From: Caballeronia sp. dw_19
Lineage (GTDB): Bacteria > Pseudomonadota > Gammaproteobacteria > Burkholderiales > Burkholderiaceae
Direction of reading: 5' to 3'
DNA: 64,000 nucleotides
Assembly (NCBI RefSeq): GCF_018449515.1
Contig: NZ_JAAVUQ010000033.1
Span: 1 to 64,000 of the forward strand
Made by a program: the position numbers and the translations under genes. The notes under the pieces were generated by a model. The model was not told the DNA's origin. It saw only the letters and a list, made by a program, of their open reading frames with translations, and ran no database searches. Below are positions 53,357 through 62,455 of this stretch, in pieces; position 1 is the first letter of the stretch; every line of letters starts with the position of its first letter.

Positions 53357-53376
53357 GCGTTCTTCCCGGTGGCACT

Positions 53377-53418
53377 GGTTCTACCAAAAACGTGGATTCT
53401 CCCTCAAAAGGTAGAACC
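53377..53418. repeat. 9-bp inverted repeat upstream of parA
   Basis: GGTTCTACC (53377-53385) and GGTAGAACC (53410-53418) are perfect reverse complements with a 24-bp spacer, 20-60 bp upstream of the parA start codon, where an autoregulatory operator for a type Ia ParA is expected. Short direct repeats AGTAAAC follow near 53450-53465. Confidence 0.6.
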
Positions 53419-53602
53419 GACGGTAACCGAAGACTAAGAGGTATACGGAGTAAACGCAAGTAAACTTTGCCGGGCCGGGGTAGCCGCAAAGGCACGTGGT
53501 TGTTGGGCTTGGAGGAAAAAGGTGAGAAAAGACTTGAGGCAAATCGAAGGTTTTGCGGCGCTTTAGGTCTGTAGATTCAAGCGCCGGCGAGGTATTCCTT
53601 GG

Positions 53603-55540
53603 CTATTGGCTCGTCGACAAGACGCCGTTTTTACCGTTAGCGGACGAACCATGACCACGGGCTTTCACATAAAGACGCGTGGTGGACAGGTTGGCGTGGC
53701 CGAGGCGGACCTGGACTTCGCGGCAATCCGCGCCGCTTTCGAGTGCGTGATGCGAGTGGGTGTGACGGACCCAGTGAGTGCTCGCACTGAAACAACGATG
53801 CGAATCGAGCAAATTCTGCTGTGTTGAGAGAACTGCGGCCCAAGAGAAAAGCCGCCGGAATACCTGCCCCATCCCATCGGGCGTCAATGAATTGCCGGTG
53901 CGAAAATGCGCCAGAAGCGGAGTGTCGGCTGGACAAGCGCTGGGGTCCCCGGGCAAACCGCGCGCCCGCAGGCTCTCAAAAAGCAATTCCATTACGGCCT
54001 GAGGGACCGGAATGGTTCGTGCCGCACGGCCTTTTCCGGGAATTGCCAGTTGCCAGGCGTTAGCCGATGCGCTTTCAATTCCACTTTCCAGCGCCGGCTG
54101 GATTAGCTGGCCGGTTGTTGCATGCGCCAGTTCCGCCCGCCGCAGCCCGGTCGAGTAGGCAAGATTCAGCGCCAGATAGTCACGCAATTCCCGTTGGGAA
54201 TACTGGTCCCGAGAGGCCGCCTGGACCACGCTCTGCCACTGCCCGTGGTTGAGCGAGCGCCCTGAAACGTCAATTCGCGGGCCAATTGCCACCGCCGGAG
54301 CATTCGAAAACGGGTTGTGCGCCCAATAGTTCTGCTCGACCAGCCATTGACCCATTGCGTGAAGAATTGCTCGTGCGGTCTCGCGGCTGCGATTGGAGAG
54401 GGCGCCGACAAACGGCCGCCAATCCAGGTGAGTTCGCTCGATTTTCGCGCGTCCGACCCAGCGGGCGGCCGGTTGCGGATCGGCCAAAAACGTCCCGATA
54501 TACCCCGCGCAGTCGGCGCCATCCAGCGACGATAGCGCCTTTTTCTTTTCGTTGATTGCCCACAGAAGCAGGCGTTCGGCCTCCCGGCGATAGGCGCGGG
54601 CGGTGTGCGGACTGTGTTGCCGAGCGGCAAGCCACGCTTCGATTGCCTGCAAATCCGTTTCCAGCGAACACGGCAAACCGTGATTTCGCGCCCGGTTAGT
54701 GCCCGTCGATCCATCTATTTCCGCGGGTACAGCGAGCGATTCGATCGGCACGATGCCGCTCTGGCGTGGCCGCATAAGCGAGGGATCGTTGCTGGACAAG
54801 CGCCGGCGGGGGGTGAGCGCGCGCGTGGACAGCATGTGACGGAGCGAATCGGCGTGAAGAGCGAGCCAGTCAACTATCCGGCGCGCTGCCTTTGGCCCGA
54901 CCCGCGCGACGCTTGCATACCAGCGGTGGCCGCGCCGTTCGATGAATCCGAGGAGATCGGCGAGCGTATGGATACCCGCGTGCTGAAGACGGCCGGCAAT
55001 CGCGGGTTCGAGCCAGCTTGCGACCGGGTGGTCCGGCTGCGGCGCCTGGACCAGACTGGCTTCCATGCGGGCGAGGGCGTCGATCTGACGTCGGCGCAGG
55101 CGGGCATTCCGGGTTGAACGCCGGTCAACACCCAGGCCGTTTTCCTGTGGAAATTCAGCCTGATAAAGCTCCAGCAGTTCGGCTTCACTATGGAAACCGT
55201 TTGGATCGACGGATTCCCGATAGGCCTCCAGCGATGGCATCTCGCCGGCTGCCGACCGCTGTGCGTCAGGAATGCTGCCTGGTCTCAGGCGCAGAAGATG
55301 CGTGGCTTCGACATCGCGGGTGCGGCGCGCAGCGCCCGACAGGGTGTCGCGCAACAGGCCGATCAGACGTCGGGTCGCCCGGATGTCGGTGGTGGCGTCG
55401 CCATAAGTTGCATGTAGTTGCTCGACCGAAACGCCATCCAGATATCCGCGATAGAGCGCGAAATGTTCACGAGTAAGCCGCTTGATTGAGGTGCGGTTCT
55501 CGGGATTGCGAACGGATGATGGTTGTAAAGCAGCTGGCAT
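53603..55540 (-). CDS. Tyrosine site-specific recombinase (replicon-associated)
   Basis: Protein of 645 aa. The C-terminal catalytic domain (about residues 430-640) shows the tyrosine-recombinase set: first Arg in AYSTGLRRAELAHA (near 465), His-x-x-Arg in THWVRHTHSHHALE (near 590), His/Trp region RLGHANLSTTRLYVK with the nucleophilic Tyr (near 625). The N-terminal half is long; a segment HSPHTARAYRREAERLLLWA (near 315) resembles core-binding SAM-like domains. Located 246 bp upstream of parA, same strand. Likely resolves replicon dimers or a XerC-like role; integration function cannot be excluded. Confidence 0.85.
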   Translation of the reverse strand: MPAALQPSSVRNPENRTSIKRLTREHFALYRGYLDGVSVEQLHATYGDATTDIRATRRLIGLLRDTLSGAARRTRDVEATHLLRLRPGSIPDAQRSAAGEMPSLEAYRESVDPNGFHSEAELLELYQAEFPQENGLGVDRRSTRNARLRRRQIDALARMEASLVQAPQPDHPVASWLEPAIAGRLQHAGIHTLADLLGFIERRGHRWYASVARVGPKAARRIVDWLALHADSLRHMLSTRALTPRRRLSSNDPSLMRPRQSGIVPIESLAVPAEIDGSTGTNRARNHGLPCSLETDLQAIEAWLAARQHSPHTARAYRREAERLLLWAINEKKKALSSLDGADCAGYIGTFLADPQPAARWVGRAKIERTHLDWRPFVGALSNRSRETARAILHAMGQWLVEQNYWAHNPFSNAPAVAIGPRIDVSGRSLNHGQWQSVVQAASRDQYSQRELRDYLALNLAYSTGLRRAELAHATTGQLIQPALESGIESASANAWQLAIPGKGRAARTIPVPQAVMELLFESLRARGLPGDPSACPADTPLLAHFRTGNSLTPDGMGQVFRRLFSWAAVLSTQQNLLDSHRCFSASTHWVRHTHSHHALESGADCREVQVRLGHANLSTTRLYVKARGHGSSANGKNGVLSTSQ

Positions 55541-55905
55541 GAGTTATTTATGCTTTCGTTTCAATAGCTTGGAGTGAGGCTACCAGCGTGGAGGCGGTTT
55601 GACAACAAAAAACGCCACATCTGATAAGTATACGAACCTTCGCAGGTGTTGGCCGTTCGTCGTCGCGCTGGTTGAGGTGCAACGACGAGGCTCGATAGGG
55701 TAGTGAAATCTGAAGCGCCGACGCTCGCACGCCGGACGAAATGGAAGAAGTCTATGAACGAACCGACGTCGAGCGTCGATATCGGGAAGCGTTCTTTGAG
55801 TTCAGCGACTGGAAAACTATGAGGACAATGCAACGCCGTCGTCACATTGAACGAATCGTGCGTGCAGGCACCGTCACTAACCCACACGCACCAGAAAACG
55901 CGCGA
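55541..55905. other. Gene-free stretch upstream of the recombinase
   Basis: About 365 bp between the recombinase start and the qorB stop. The part nearest the recombinase is AT-richer and should hold its promoter. I see no further gene. Confidence 0.4.
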
Positions 55906-56760
55906 TTACACCGCGAGCGCTTCGGCCACCACGGTGGCCAGCGGCGTAGTCGGCCGGCCAAGAAGTTGACTCAACTGATGACCTTCATCAAAGAGTGCAC
56001 CCTTTGATGCGCCCGTAGACGAGTCCGACAGCAGCGCAGCCAAGACCTCCGGCAATCCGACGCCGATCAGCGCGGCTTTGTAGTCCGACTCGGAAAGATT
56101 CTGGTACTCGACCTTCTTGCCCGACTGCCGCGTTACTTCGGCAGCGAGCTCGGCAAGGGTGTATGCGGTATCACCGGCCAGTTCATAAATGTGTCCCGCC
56201 TGAGCGTCGCGAGTCATCGCCAGCGCGGCCGCCTCCGCATAGTCGGCGCGTGTCGCCGAGGAAATTTTGCCGTCACCCGCGCTGCCGAGGATCGCACCGT
56301 GTTCGAGCGCGGGGGCAAGGCTGCCGGTGTAGTTTTCCGTGTACCAGCCGTTACGTAGCAAAACGAACGGTACGCCCGATGCGCGCAGTGCCTCTTCCGT
56401 CTCGCGATGTTCATCGGCTAATCCTAGCGGCGATGTATCGGCGTGCAACACGCTGGTGTAGCCGATCAATTGCACGCCGTTGCGCTTCGCGGCATCGATT
56501 GCGGCGCGATGCTGGACTGCGCGCTGGCCAAGTTCATTCGATGAAATCAGCAACACCTTGTCTGCGCCCTTGAAGGCGGTTTCGAGCGTGGCCGGTTCGT
56601 TATAGTCGGCGCGCCGGACGTGCACGCCCAGCGCGGCGAGATCGGCCGCCTTCTCCGGACTGCGTACGGCGGCAACAATTTCGCTTGCCGATTGGGTTTT
56701 CAACAACGCTTTGATAACAAGCCGGCCGAGTTGGCCGGCGGCTCCGGTAACGACGATCAT
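55906..56760 (-). CDS. qorB: NAD(P)H:quinone oxidoreductase QorB-like (NmrA/atypical SDR)
   Basis: Reductase of 284 aa of the YtfG/QorB type. NAD(P)-binding Rossmann start MIVVTGAAGQLGRLVIKALL, then VLLISSNELGQRAVQHRAAI and NGWYTENYTGSLAPALEHG near the substrate pocket. Divergent from an HxlR regulator, exactly as ytfG/ytfH in E. coli, which supports the name. Start ATG 56760 follows AGGAG; the frame to 56850 is unsupported. Two-electron quinone reduction likely protects against oxidative stress. Confidence 0.9.
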   Translation of the reverse strand: MIVVTGAAGQLGRLVIKALLKTQSASEIVAAVRSPEKAADLAALGVHVRRADYNEPATLETAFKGADKVLLISSNELGQRAVQHRAAIDAAKRNGVQLIGYTSVLHADTSPLGLADEHRETEEALRASGVPFVLLRNGWYTENYTGSLAPALEHGAILGSAGDGKISSATRADYAEAAALAMTRDAQAGHIYELAGDTAYTLAELAAEVTRQSGKKVEYQNLSESDYKAALIGVGLPEVLAALLSDSSTGASKGALFDEGHQLSQLLGRPTTPLATVVAEALAV

Positions 56761-56848
56761 GATCAAACTCCTGGGGTGAATGCGACAGAAACCGTACCGT
56801 ATCGGATAAACTAACTTTTCGTAAGTACGTACGCCGAGGTAAGTATCC

Positions 56849-57250
56849 ATGGACTCAAATAGTGGTTTTGCCCGCGACGGCGTGCCGTTATCGGATCAGT
56901 TGCGCCGTGGCGAATTGCTGTCGGCTGACTGCCCGTCGCGGGAAGTGCTCAAGCATGTCACCAGCCGATGGGGCGTTCTCGTGTTGATGGTTCTGCTGGA
57001 GCAGACTTGCCGTTTCAGCGATCTGCGCCGGAGGGTAGATGGCGTGAGCGAAAAGATGCTCGCGCAGACGCTGCAGTGGTTGGTGGCTGATGGTTTCGTG
57101 ATACGCACTGCGTATGACGAAGTGCCGCCGCATGTGGACTATCGGCTGACGCCGTTGGGGGAGGAAGTCGCGCGCCAGGTCACGTCGTTGGCGGATTGGA
57201 TTGAAGTGAATCTGTCGCGCATCATGAGTGCGCGGACGGTGGAGGCGTAG
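56849..57250 (+). CDS. HxlR-family transcriptional regulator (QorR-like)
   Basis: DNA-binding protein of 133 aa. A single winged HTH: CPSREVLKHVTSRWGVLVLM (with the HxlR signature cysteine near residue 29, possible redox switch), then RVDGVSEKMLAQTLQWLVAD and DYRLTPLGEEVARQVTSLA. Divergent from qorB, sharing an 88-bp promoter region with repeated GTAAGTA words, so it likely controls qorB. Cys-based redox sensing is known for this group. Confidence 0.92.
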   Translation: MDSNSGFARDGVPLSDQLRRGELLSADCPSREVLKHVTSRWGVLVLMVLLEQTCRFSDLRRRVDGVSEKMLAQTLQWLVADGFVIRTAYDEVPPHVDYRLTPLGEEVARQVTSLADWIEVNLSRIMSARTVEA

Positions 57251-57427
57251 AAGATCGGCGACCGCGAGCGGCGTTGCACCCGTTGCTCGATGGAAACATC
57301 GATGCCGCGGCCGACGTGCTGCACGAAAATTTACGTGTGGCCCAGAGGCGTACGTTGTAGCGGCCGCGCGCGCTGCCCGTTATATGCGGCGGATCGTGTG
57401 AGCGCACCGGTAGTACGGCCGGCGGAA

Positions 57428-58387
57428 TTACCGATGGCTGACGTCCGCAAGGTTAACGCTTTTGTTTGCCGCAAGATTGGCGCGCATCCAGTCTTCAAGC
57501 CCACACGCCGCAATGCCGCGTTGGGCATTGAACGTCTGCGACTTGTCCCACGCCACGCCTTTTCCTTCGGCAAATACCGCGCGATATTTCTTGATCGCAT
57601 TGTCGGGATCGTCGGCCAGTTCGCGTTTCAATTCCGGCACGCTCCACTCAGTGCGATGGACGTTCAGGTCCAGTAGCTCGTCGACTGCATCGGCCAATTG
57701 ACGATAGGTGACAGTGTCGCCGGCTATGTACACGATTTGATCAACGACGCGAGGTTCGGCGAACACGATCTCGGTCGTCAGGGCGCCAATGTCGTCAGCC
57801 GTTGTGACGGTCACGCTGTTGTCCCAGCCTCCCAACGCATTCACGGTGTTTCGCCCGAGGTCCACCACGCCAAACGATGGCTCGAAGAGAAAGCTGGTAA
57901 ACATGCCTGTCGATACGATCACCCACTCTGTCTGATCTTGCGAGCGCAGCAGGTCGCGCACGTCGAGCTGCTCGTCAAACAGATCCTGCGGGCTACCCCG
58001 GCCGATGACATCGTAGTTAACACCGAATTGCCAGGGAAAATATCGCTTTACTTGCGCCTTCAGTACGGCGCGGGCGAGCTTGAGCTGAACGCCGCTGCCG
58101 CCCACGAATCCCGTGCACGAGATGACCGTGTGGAAGCGGCCAAAAACAGCAGCAAGCGATTCTTCCGACTGCTCGGCCAGATCGACCGGAAGCAGTTCGA
58201 CGCCAAGCGAGCGCAGCTCGGCAATGTCCTTTTGCTTGGCGAGCGCTTGCGAATCGATCGTCGACGGACGCAGGAGCGCTGCGATAGAAACGCCCGACCC
58301 CGGCGTAGCGCGACGCGCGAGACTACGCAACATGGCCATGCCGAGTTCGCCGGCACCCAGGACGAGAATAGAATTAGCTTGCGACAT
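57428..58387 (-). CDS. NmrA-like/isoflavone-reductase family NAD(P)-binding protein
   Basis: Atypical SDR of 319 aa. N-terminal Rossmann motif LVLGAGELGMAMLRSLARRA (residues 8-27), then a middle with WQFGVNYDVIGRGSPQDLFD and C-terminal substrate part. Resembles aromatic alcohol/pinoresinol-type reductases. Divergent from a LysR regulator, so likely induced by an aromatic or phenolic compound. Substrate unknown. Confidence 0.85.
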   Translation of the reverse strand: MSQANSILVLGAGELGMAMLRSLARRATPGSGVSIAALLRPSTIDSQALAKQKDIAELRSLGVELLPVDLAEQSEESLAAVFGRFHTVISCTGFVGGSGVQLKLARAVLKAQVKRYFPWQFGVNYDVIGRGSPQDLFDEQLDVRDLLRSQDQTEWVIVSTGMFTSFLFEPSFGVVDLGRNTVNALGGWDNSVTVTTADDIGALTTEIVFAEPRVVDQIVYIAGDTVTYRQLADAVDELLDLNVHRTEWSVPELKRELADDPDNAIKKYRAVFAEGKGVAWDKSQTFNAQRGIAACGLEDWMRANLAANKSVNLADVSHR

Positions 58388-58660
58388 GCGAGTACCCTTT
58401 TTAGCTTGAGAAAAGTTATCGGAAGCGCGTGCTGACGCGACCTGTCTTCATCGGCTCACAACTCCGCAGCGTTAAAGGAGAGGTCAGCCGGACAATCGGA
58501 AGTGTAGTGGCGGGGGTGCGCGGCATTGTTCGCCGTCACGGAAATGAGAACGCGTGTGCATCGAACGATCCGGCGGAAGAGGCTGAAGATCAGTGCAGGA
58601 TGAACGGCGCTTTTGAGCCACCCGCCGCCGCCAAAATACAAACCGGACACGTACCCGTTC

Positions 58661-59581
58661 ATGGACAAACTTCAAGCGATGACAACCTTTGCGCGGGTCG
58701 TCGAAACGCAGAGCTTCAGCAAGGCGGCGCAGACCCTGTCGATGCCCCGGTCGTCAGTAACGACGTTGATCAAGAATCTTGAGCGGCATCTGGGTACGCC
58801 TTTGCTTCGGCGAAGTACACGAACGCTCAGCCTTACCGATGCGGGCGAGCGCTACTACGCGTCATGCCGGACGATCCTGTCGGACATAGTCCAGGCAGAG
58901 AGCGGCCTGCTGGCGGACGCGACGGCGCCGCGTGGGCGAATACGAGCGGGTATGCCGGGTGTCATAGGACGCGCGGTCGTGCTGCCGCGACTGCGGGAAT
59001 TCGAACAGCTTTTTCCCGGTATTGAACTGGCGCTGGTTCTTAGCGACCGTCCCGTCGACCTGATTTACGATGGTATTGATTGCGTCATCCGCACCGGCGA
59101 TCTGACGGATTCCACATTGACCGCACGCCGGCTGGGTCAACTGAGCTGGTTGACCTGCGCGTCCCCGCGATATCTGAAGGAGTACGGAGAACCTGATGGC
59201 GTCGAAGCGCTGGGCGCTCATCGCGCGGTCAACTATATATCGAACGCCACGGGCCGGCCCCTTGACTGGCGCTTTAGTGTAGACGGCGAAAACGTCACCG
59301 TGACAATGCCAAGCCGTTTTTCCGTCAACGAAACAGAAGCGTATTTGCAATGCGGTCTGGAAGGATTGGGACTGATCCAGTTGTCGGAGTTTGTTGCATC
59401 GCCGTACCTCGAAACCGGGCGGCTGAAAGAGGTTCTGGCAAGCGCAAGAAGTGCACCCGTGCCCATTTCAATCGTTTATCCGAACGGTAGAAATGCGGGC
59501 GCGGCCATCAAGGCTTTCGTCGATTGGGTCATCCGGATTTTTCCGCAAAGCGGCGTCAACCCGGACGCACGATCAAGATAA
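58661..59581 (+). CDS. LysR-family transcriptional regulator
   Basis: Regulator of 306 aa. HTH in residues about 5-62 (ETQSFSKAAQTLSMPRSSVT then LIKNLERHLGTPLLRRSTRT), followed by the periplasmic-binding-like effector domain (residues about 90-295; GMPGVIGRAVVLPRLREFEQ and DGIDCVIRTGDLTDSTL). Start ATG 58661; a frame open to 58613 has no basis. Divergent from the NmrA-like reductase gene, which it probably activates. Confidence 0.92.
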   Translation: MDKLQAMTTFARVVETQSFSKAAQTLSMPRSSVTTLIKNLERHLGTPLLRRSTRTLSLTDAGERYYASCRTILSDIVQAESGLLADATAPRGRIRAGMPGVIGRAVVLPRLREFEQLFPGIELALVLSDRPVDLIYDGIDCVIRTGDLTDSTLTARRLGQLSWLTCASPRYLKEYGEPDGVEALGAHRAVNYISNATGRPLDWRFSVDGENVTVTMPSRFSVNETEAYLQCGLEGLGLIQLSEFVASPYLETGRLKEVLASARSAPVPISIVYPNGRNAGAAIKAFVDWVIRIFPQSGVNPDARSR

Positions 59582-59762
59582 GAAAACCGTTTTAAGACAT
59601 GCTCGTTTTTAACTTGTTCGACGCCCGGCGGACTATCCGGAGCAACGCGGATGCGCGTTAAGCCGTCATCGCGTACGCTAGCCGGAAAGGCCGAATGGGT
59701 TGAGCACAGTTGACCGTTTGATCGCAGACAATGCCGTTAGCCACGCTTTGGAGGGTAGTGCC

Positions 59763-60293
59763 ATGAAATCCCTGGTTGACCAGCTTGGACAGTACGCGGT
59801 GTATCACCGCGACTCGCGCAACATCGTTTCGCATCTCATTGGCATTCCACTGATTGTGGTTGCGGTCGCCACTTTGTTAGCGCGGCCATCGGTTGGCGTG
59901 ACGGGCACATTGAGCGTATCGCCGGCAATGCTGCTCGCCGCAGCGGTCGCCGTGTTCTATCTTCGGCTCGACATACGATTCGGTATCCTGATGACTATCT
60001 TGCTCGGGCTGAGCGTGTGGGCGGGGAAGCTGCTCTCGATGCAAACGACCGGGCAGTGGCTCGCCTGGGGCCTGGGCCTGTTCTTTATCGGCTGGGTGAT
60101 CCAGTTTATCGGCCACTACTTCGAAGGCAGCAAGCCTGCTTTCGTGGACGATGTAATCGGGCTGGCCGTCGGGCCGTTGTTCATCGTGGCGGAGCTAGCG
60201 TTCTTCCTGGGTCTGCGCGACCCCGTTCGACGCGCGATTGAAGAGCGTGCCGGCCCCATTCGCGGCGGTGAAGGTAAAGGAGCCGTTCGATAA
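59763..60293 (+). CDS. Mpo1-like (DUF962) membrane protein
   Basis: Integral membrane protein of 176 aa with four helices. Signature YAVYHRDSRNIVSHLIGIPL near residues 11-30 and GHYFEGSKPAFVDD later carry the His residues that bind Fe in Mpo1, a 2-hydroxy-fatty-acid dioxygenase of yeast. Start ATG 59763 with GGAGGG 6 nt upstream. Stand-alone. A role in fatty-acid alpha-oxidation is possible by family, not shown here. Confidence 0.88.
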   Translation: MKSLVDQLGQYAVYHRDSRNIVSHLIGIPLIVVAVATLLARPSVGVTGTLSVSPAMLLAAAVAVFYLRLDIRFGILMTILLGLSVWAGKLLSMQTTGQWLAWGLGLFFIGWVIQFIGHYFEGSKPAFVDDVIGLAVGPLFIVAELAFFLGLRDPVRRAIEERAGPIRGGEGKGAVR

Positions 60294-60475
60294 CCGTCAG
60301 CCATTTATACGACGACGCTATCAACTTCCTTTCGGGATGCTAGGGTTAACACCTAAATCGACAATAATCCCTTGCGCGGTCTGCTCTTAATCTTAAGCGT
60401 GCATTTACCTACACTTGAAACACTGAAACGCGAACAGGGTTGTTCGCGAAGAAAATCAAGATTCGGAGGTAGGTC

Positions 60476-60796
60476 ATGAAACTCGTTCAATCGCTTATTG
60501 TTGCCGCAGTCCTTGCTGTGCCGGCCGTGTCGTCGTTCGCTCAATCGAATGCGCCCGTTACCCGTGCCGAGGTGAAAGCTCAACTGGTCCAGCTTGAAAA
60601 GGCGGGCTATCAACCCGGTCGCGATGACCCGCATTACCCGGCTGATATTCAAGCTGCAGAAGCACGTGTCGCTGCGCAAAACGGCGCTGCTAACAGCTTC
60701 GGCGGTGTGACGGATGGCACGTCGGCATCGGGTGCCCGCGCAGTCGTGAGCCCCGCGCTGAACGACAATGGAAGGTCGATCTACTCCGGCCACTAA
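60476..60796 (+). CDS. DUF4148 domain secreted small protein (second copy)
   Basis: Protein of 106 aa with signal peptide (KLVQSLIVAAVLAVPAVSSF, ending FAQ-S) and DUF4148 motif VTRAEVKAQLVQLEKAGYQP. Same length and layout as the copy at 47511-47831, about 40-50 percent identical by eye, ending in SGH. Start ATG with GGAGGT upstream. Function unknown; envelope-stress role is a guess from the family. Confidence 0.88.
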   Translation: MKLVQSLIVAAVLAVPAVSSFAQSNAPVTRAEVKAQLVQLEKAGYQPGRDDPHYPADIQAAEARVAAQNGAANSFGGVTDGTSASGARAVVSPALNDNGRSIYSGH

Positions 60797-61103
60797 ACAA
60801 CGCTGGTTGTGTTGCCATGCCGTGCAGTGACCCTGCCGGTATTGAAGACGATGCGAAGGGGGTTGGTGAGCGCGCAGCGATCCTGTGCGCCCATCCCTTT
60901 CGCTCAGTCAATTCGAATCAACGAACAGCACCTCCTCCAGCGGGGTTGCTCCGATCCCGATGGATTTTGCCCAGCTATAGGTTGGGCTTTTTTTGCGTCA
61001 CCGCGCAAGCAAAGACCAAGGCTAAGCACCTGAGGGTCGCGTTGATCTGCGAAGCAACATCTACCCTAAGACCCTAAGCGCATAGCAGTTCCGCCGTGCC
61101 GCG
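60797..61103. other. Gene-free stretch with terminator
   Basis: About 300 bp downstream of the DUF4148 gene. Apart from the terminator at 60969-60994 no feature was recognised. Confidence 0.4.
60969..60994 (+). terminator. Rho-independent terminator, plus strand
   Basis: GCCCA (60969-60973) and TGGGC (60983-60987) pair around a 9-nt loop, followed by TTTTTTT (60988-60994). It likely ends the DUF4148 transcript, 170 nt downstream of its stop. Confidence 0.7.
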
Positions 61104-61211
61104 TTATCCGTGTCCGTCTGGAAAAAACCACTCATGTCTTGCGGGATTCTTCTCGCCGAGCACGATCTCATCGATGAACGCTCGCAGATCCTGAAAGTGG
61201 AAATGTGCTTG
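61104..61211 (-). pseudogene. Short coding-like remnant, family unknown
   Basis: A minus-strand frame between two stops reads HFHFQDLRAFIDEIVLGEKN, then PARHEWFFPDGHG. The composition looks protein-coding and the frame ends in TAA, but no start codon and no domain were found. It lies directly downstream of the OYE gene. It is probably the end of a lost gene. Confidence 0.3.
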
Positions 61212-61234
61212 TCAAGCGCTCGCAACCTCCAAGT

Positions 61235-62335
61235 CTAGGCAGCGTATGCCGGGAAGTCGATATACGCGCTTTCGTTTCCGCCCCAGAACGCGTCACGCAC
61301 GTAGTGTGTCAACGGATAGCCATGACGATAGCGCGCCGGCAGGTCCGGATTCGAAGAGAACAGGCGCCCGAATGCCACCAGATCGGCGTCGCCTTGCTGC
61401 AGAATTTGCTCGGCACCTTCGCGATCGAATCCGCCTGCCGCAATGATCGGCCCTTTGAAGATCTTGCGCAGGAACGATGACGCGACCGGCGCCTGCCCTT
61501 CCTCGAGTGTCTCGGTGCCCATCACCCGCGGTTCGATGACATGCAGGTAGGCAAGACCATACGCGTTGAGCCGCTCTGCGAAGTAGCCGAAGGTCGCTTC
61601 TGGATTGCTGTCCGAAATCGCGCCCCAGCGTCCGCTCGGCGACACCCGCACGCCAACGCGTTCGCTGCCCCAGACGGAAGCGAAAGCCTCGACCAGTTCC
61701 AGAGAGAAACGGGCACGCTTTTCGAGCGTGCCGCCGTAGGCATCCGTGCGCTTGTTGGTGCCGTCCTGCAAGAACGTATCGGCCAGGTAGCCGTTTGCGT
61801 TGTGCAATTCGACGCCGTCGAAGCCCGCTTCTTTGGCACGTGCCGCTGCTTTGCGAAACGATTCGACCAGCGCGGGAATTTCCTCCGTTTCGAGTGCGCG
61901 GTGCGGCGAATTCGGCACCCAGCCGTTTTGCGTAAACACCGTTGTTTCATAGGGTACGACGGACGGTGCGATCGGCGCATTGCCCCCACTCAGGTCCACG
62001 TGCGACTGACGGCCGTCGTGCGCAATTTGCATGACAATACGCGCGCCTTTGGCATGAACCGCCTCGGTGATCTTCTTCCAGGCCTCGACGTGCTCATCCG
62101 TGTAGATTCCGGGCGCACCGATATAGCCGCGGCTGTCATAGGACGGATGTGCACTTTCGGTGATCAGCAAGCCGCCTTCCGAAGCCCGCTGGCGGTAATA
62201 CTCGACCATCATCGCGCTAGGGCTGTGGTCCTCGTCTGAACGCAGACGGGTCATGGGAGCGTGTACGACGCGGTGCGACAGTTCAAGCGCTCCGACCTTG
62301 ACGGGCGAAAACAGCTTCACAGTGTTCGATTCCAT
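61235..62335 (-). CDS. Old yellow enzyme family alkene reductase (NemA-like)
   Basis: FMN enoate reductase of 366 aa. TIM-barrel motifs: VVHAPMTRLRS (near residue 25), the substrate-binding His-Asn pair GVELHNANGYLADTFLQDG (near 187) and NKRTDAYGGTLEKRARF, and C-terminal VAFGRLFSSNPDLP. Start ATG 62335 with AGGAAAAG upstream; the frame to 62377 extends beyond family N-termini. Last of a three-gene oxidoreductase operon. It reduces activated C=C bonds, nitro or quinone compounds. Confidence 0.92.
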   Translation of the reverse strand: MESNTVKLFSPVKVGALELSHRVVHAPMTRLRSDEDHSPSAMMVEYYRQRASEGGLLITESAHPSYDSRGYIGAPGIYTDEHVEAWKKITEAVHAKGARIVMQIAHDGRQSHVDLSGGNAPIAPSVVPYETTVFTQNGWVPNSPHRALETEEIPALVESFRKAAARAKEAGFDGVELHNANGYLADTFLQDGTNKRTDAYGGTLEKRARFSLELVEAFASVWGSERVGVRVSPSGRWGAISDSNPEATFGYFAERLNAYGLAYLHVIEPRVMGTETLEEGQAPVASSFLRKIFKGPIIAAGGFDREGAEQILQQGDADLVAFGRLFSSNPDLPARYRHGYPLTHYVRDAFWGGNESAYIDFPAYAA

Positions 62336-62455
62336 TTTATCTTTTCCTGACTCACAAAAACCGAGCTTGCCGAGCATGAATCTCTCTCCGAAAATACCGG
62401 CCGAGAGCTTGGCGAACTCATCTGCTCAACGAGCATTTGCATAGTCCGCAAAACG

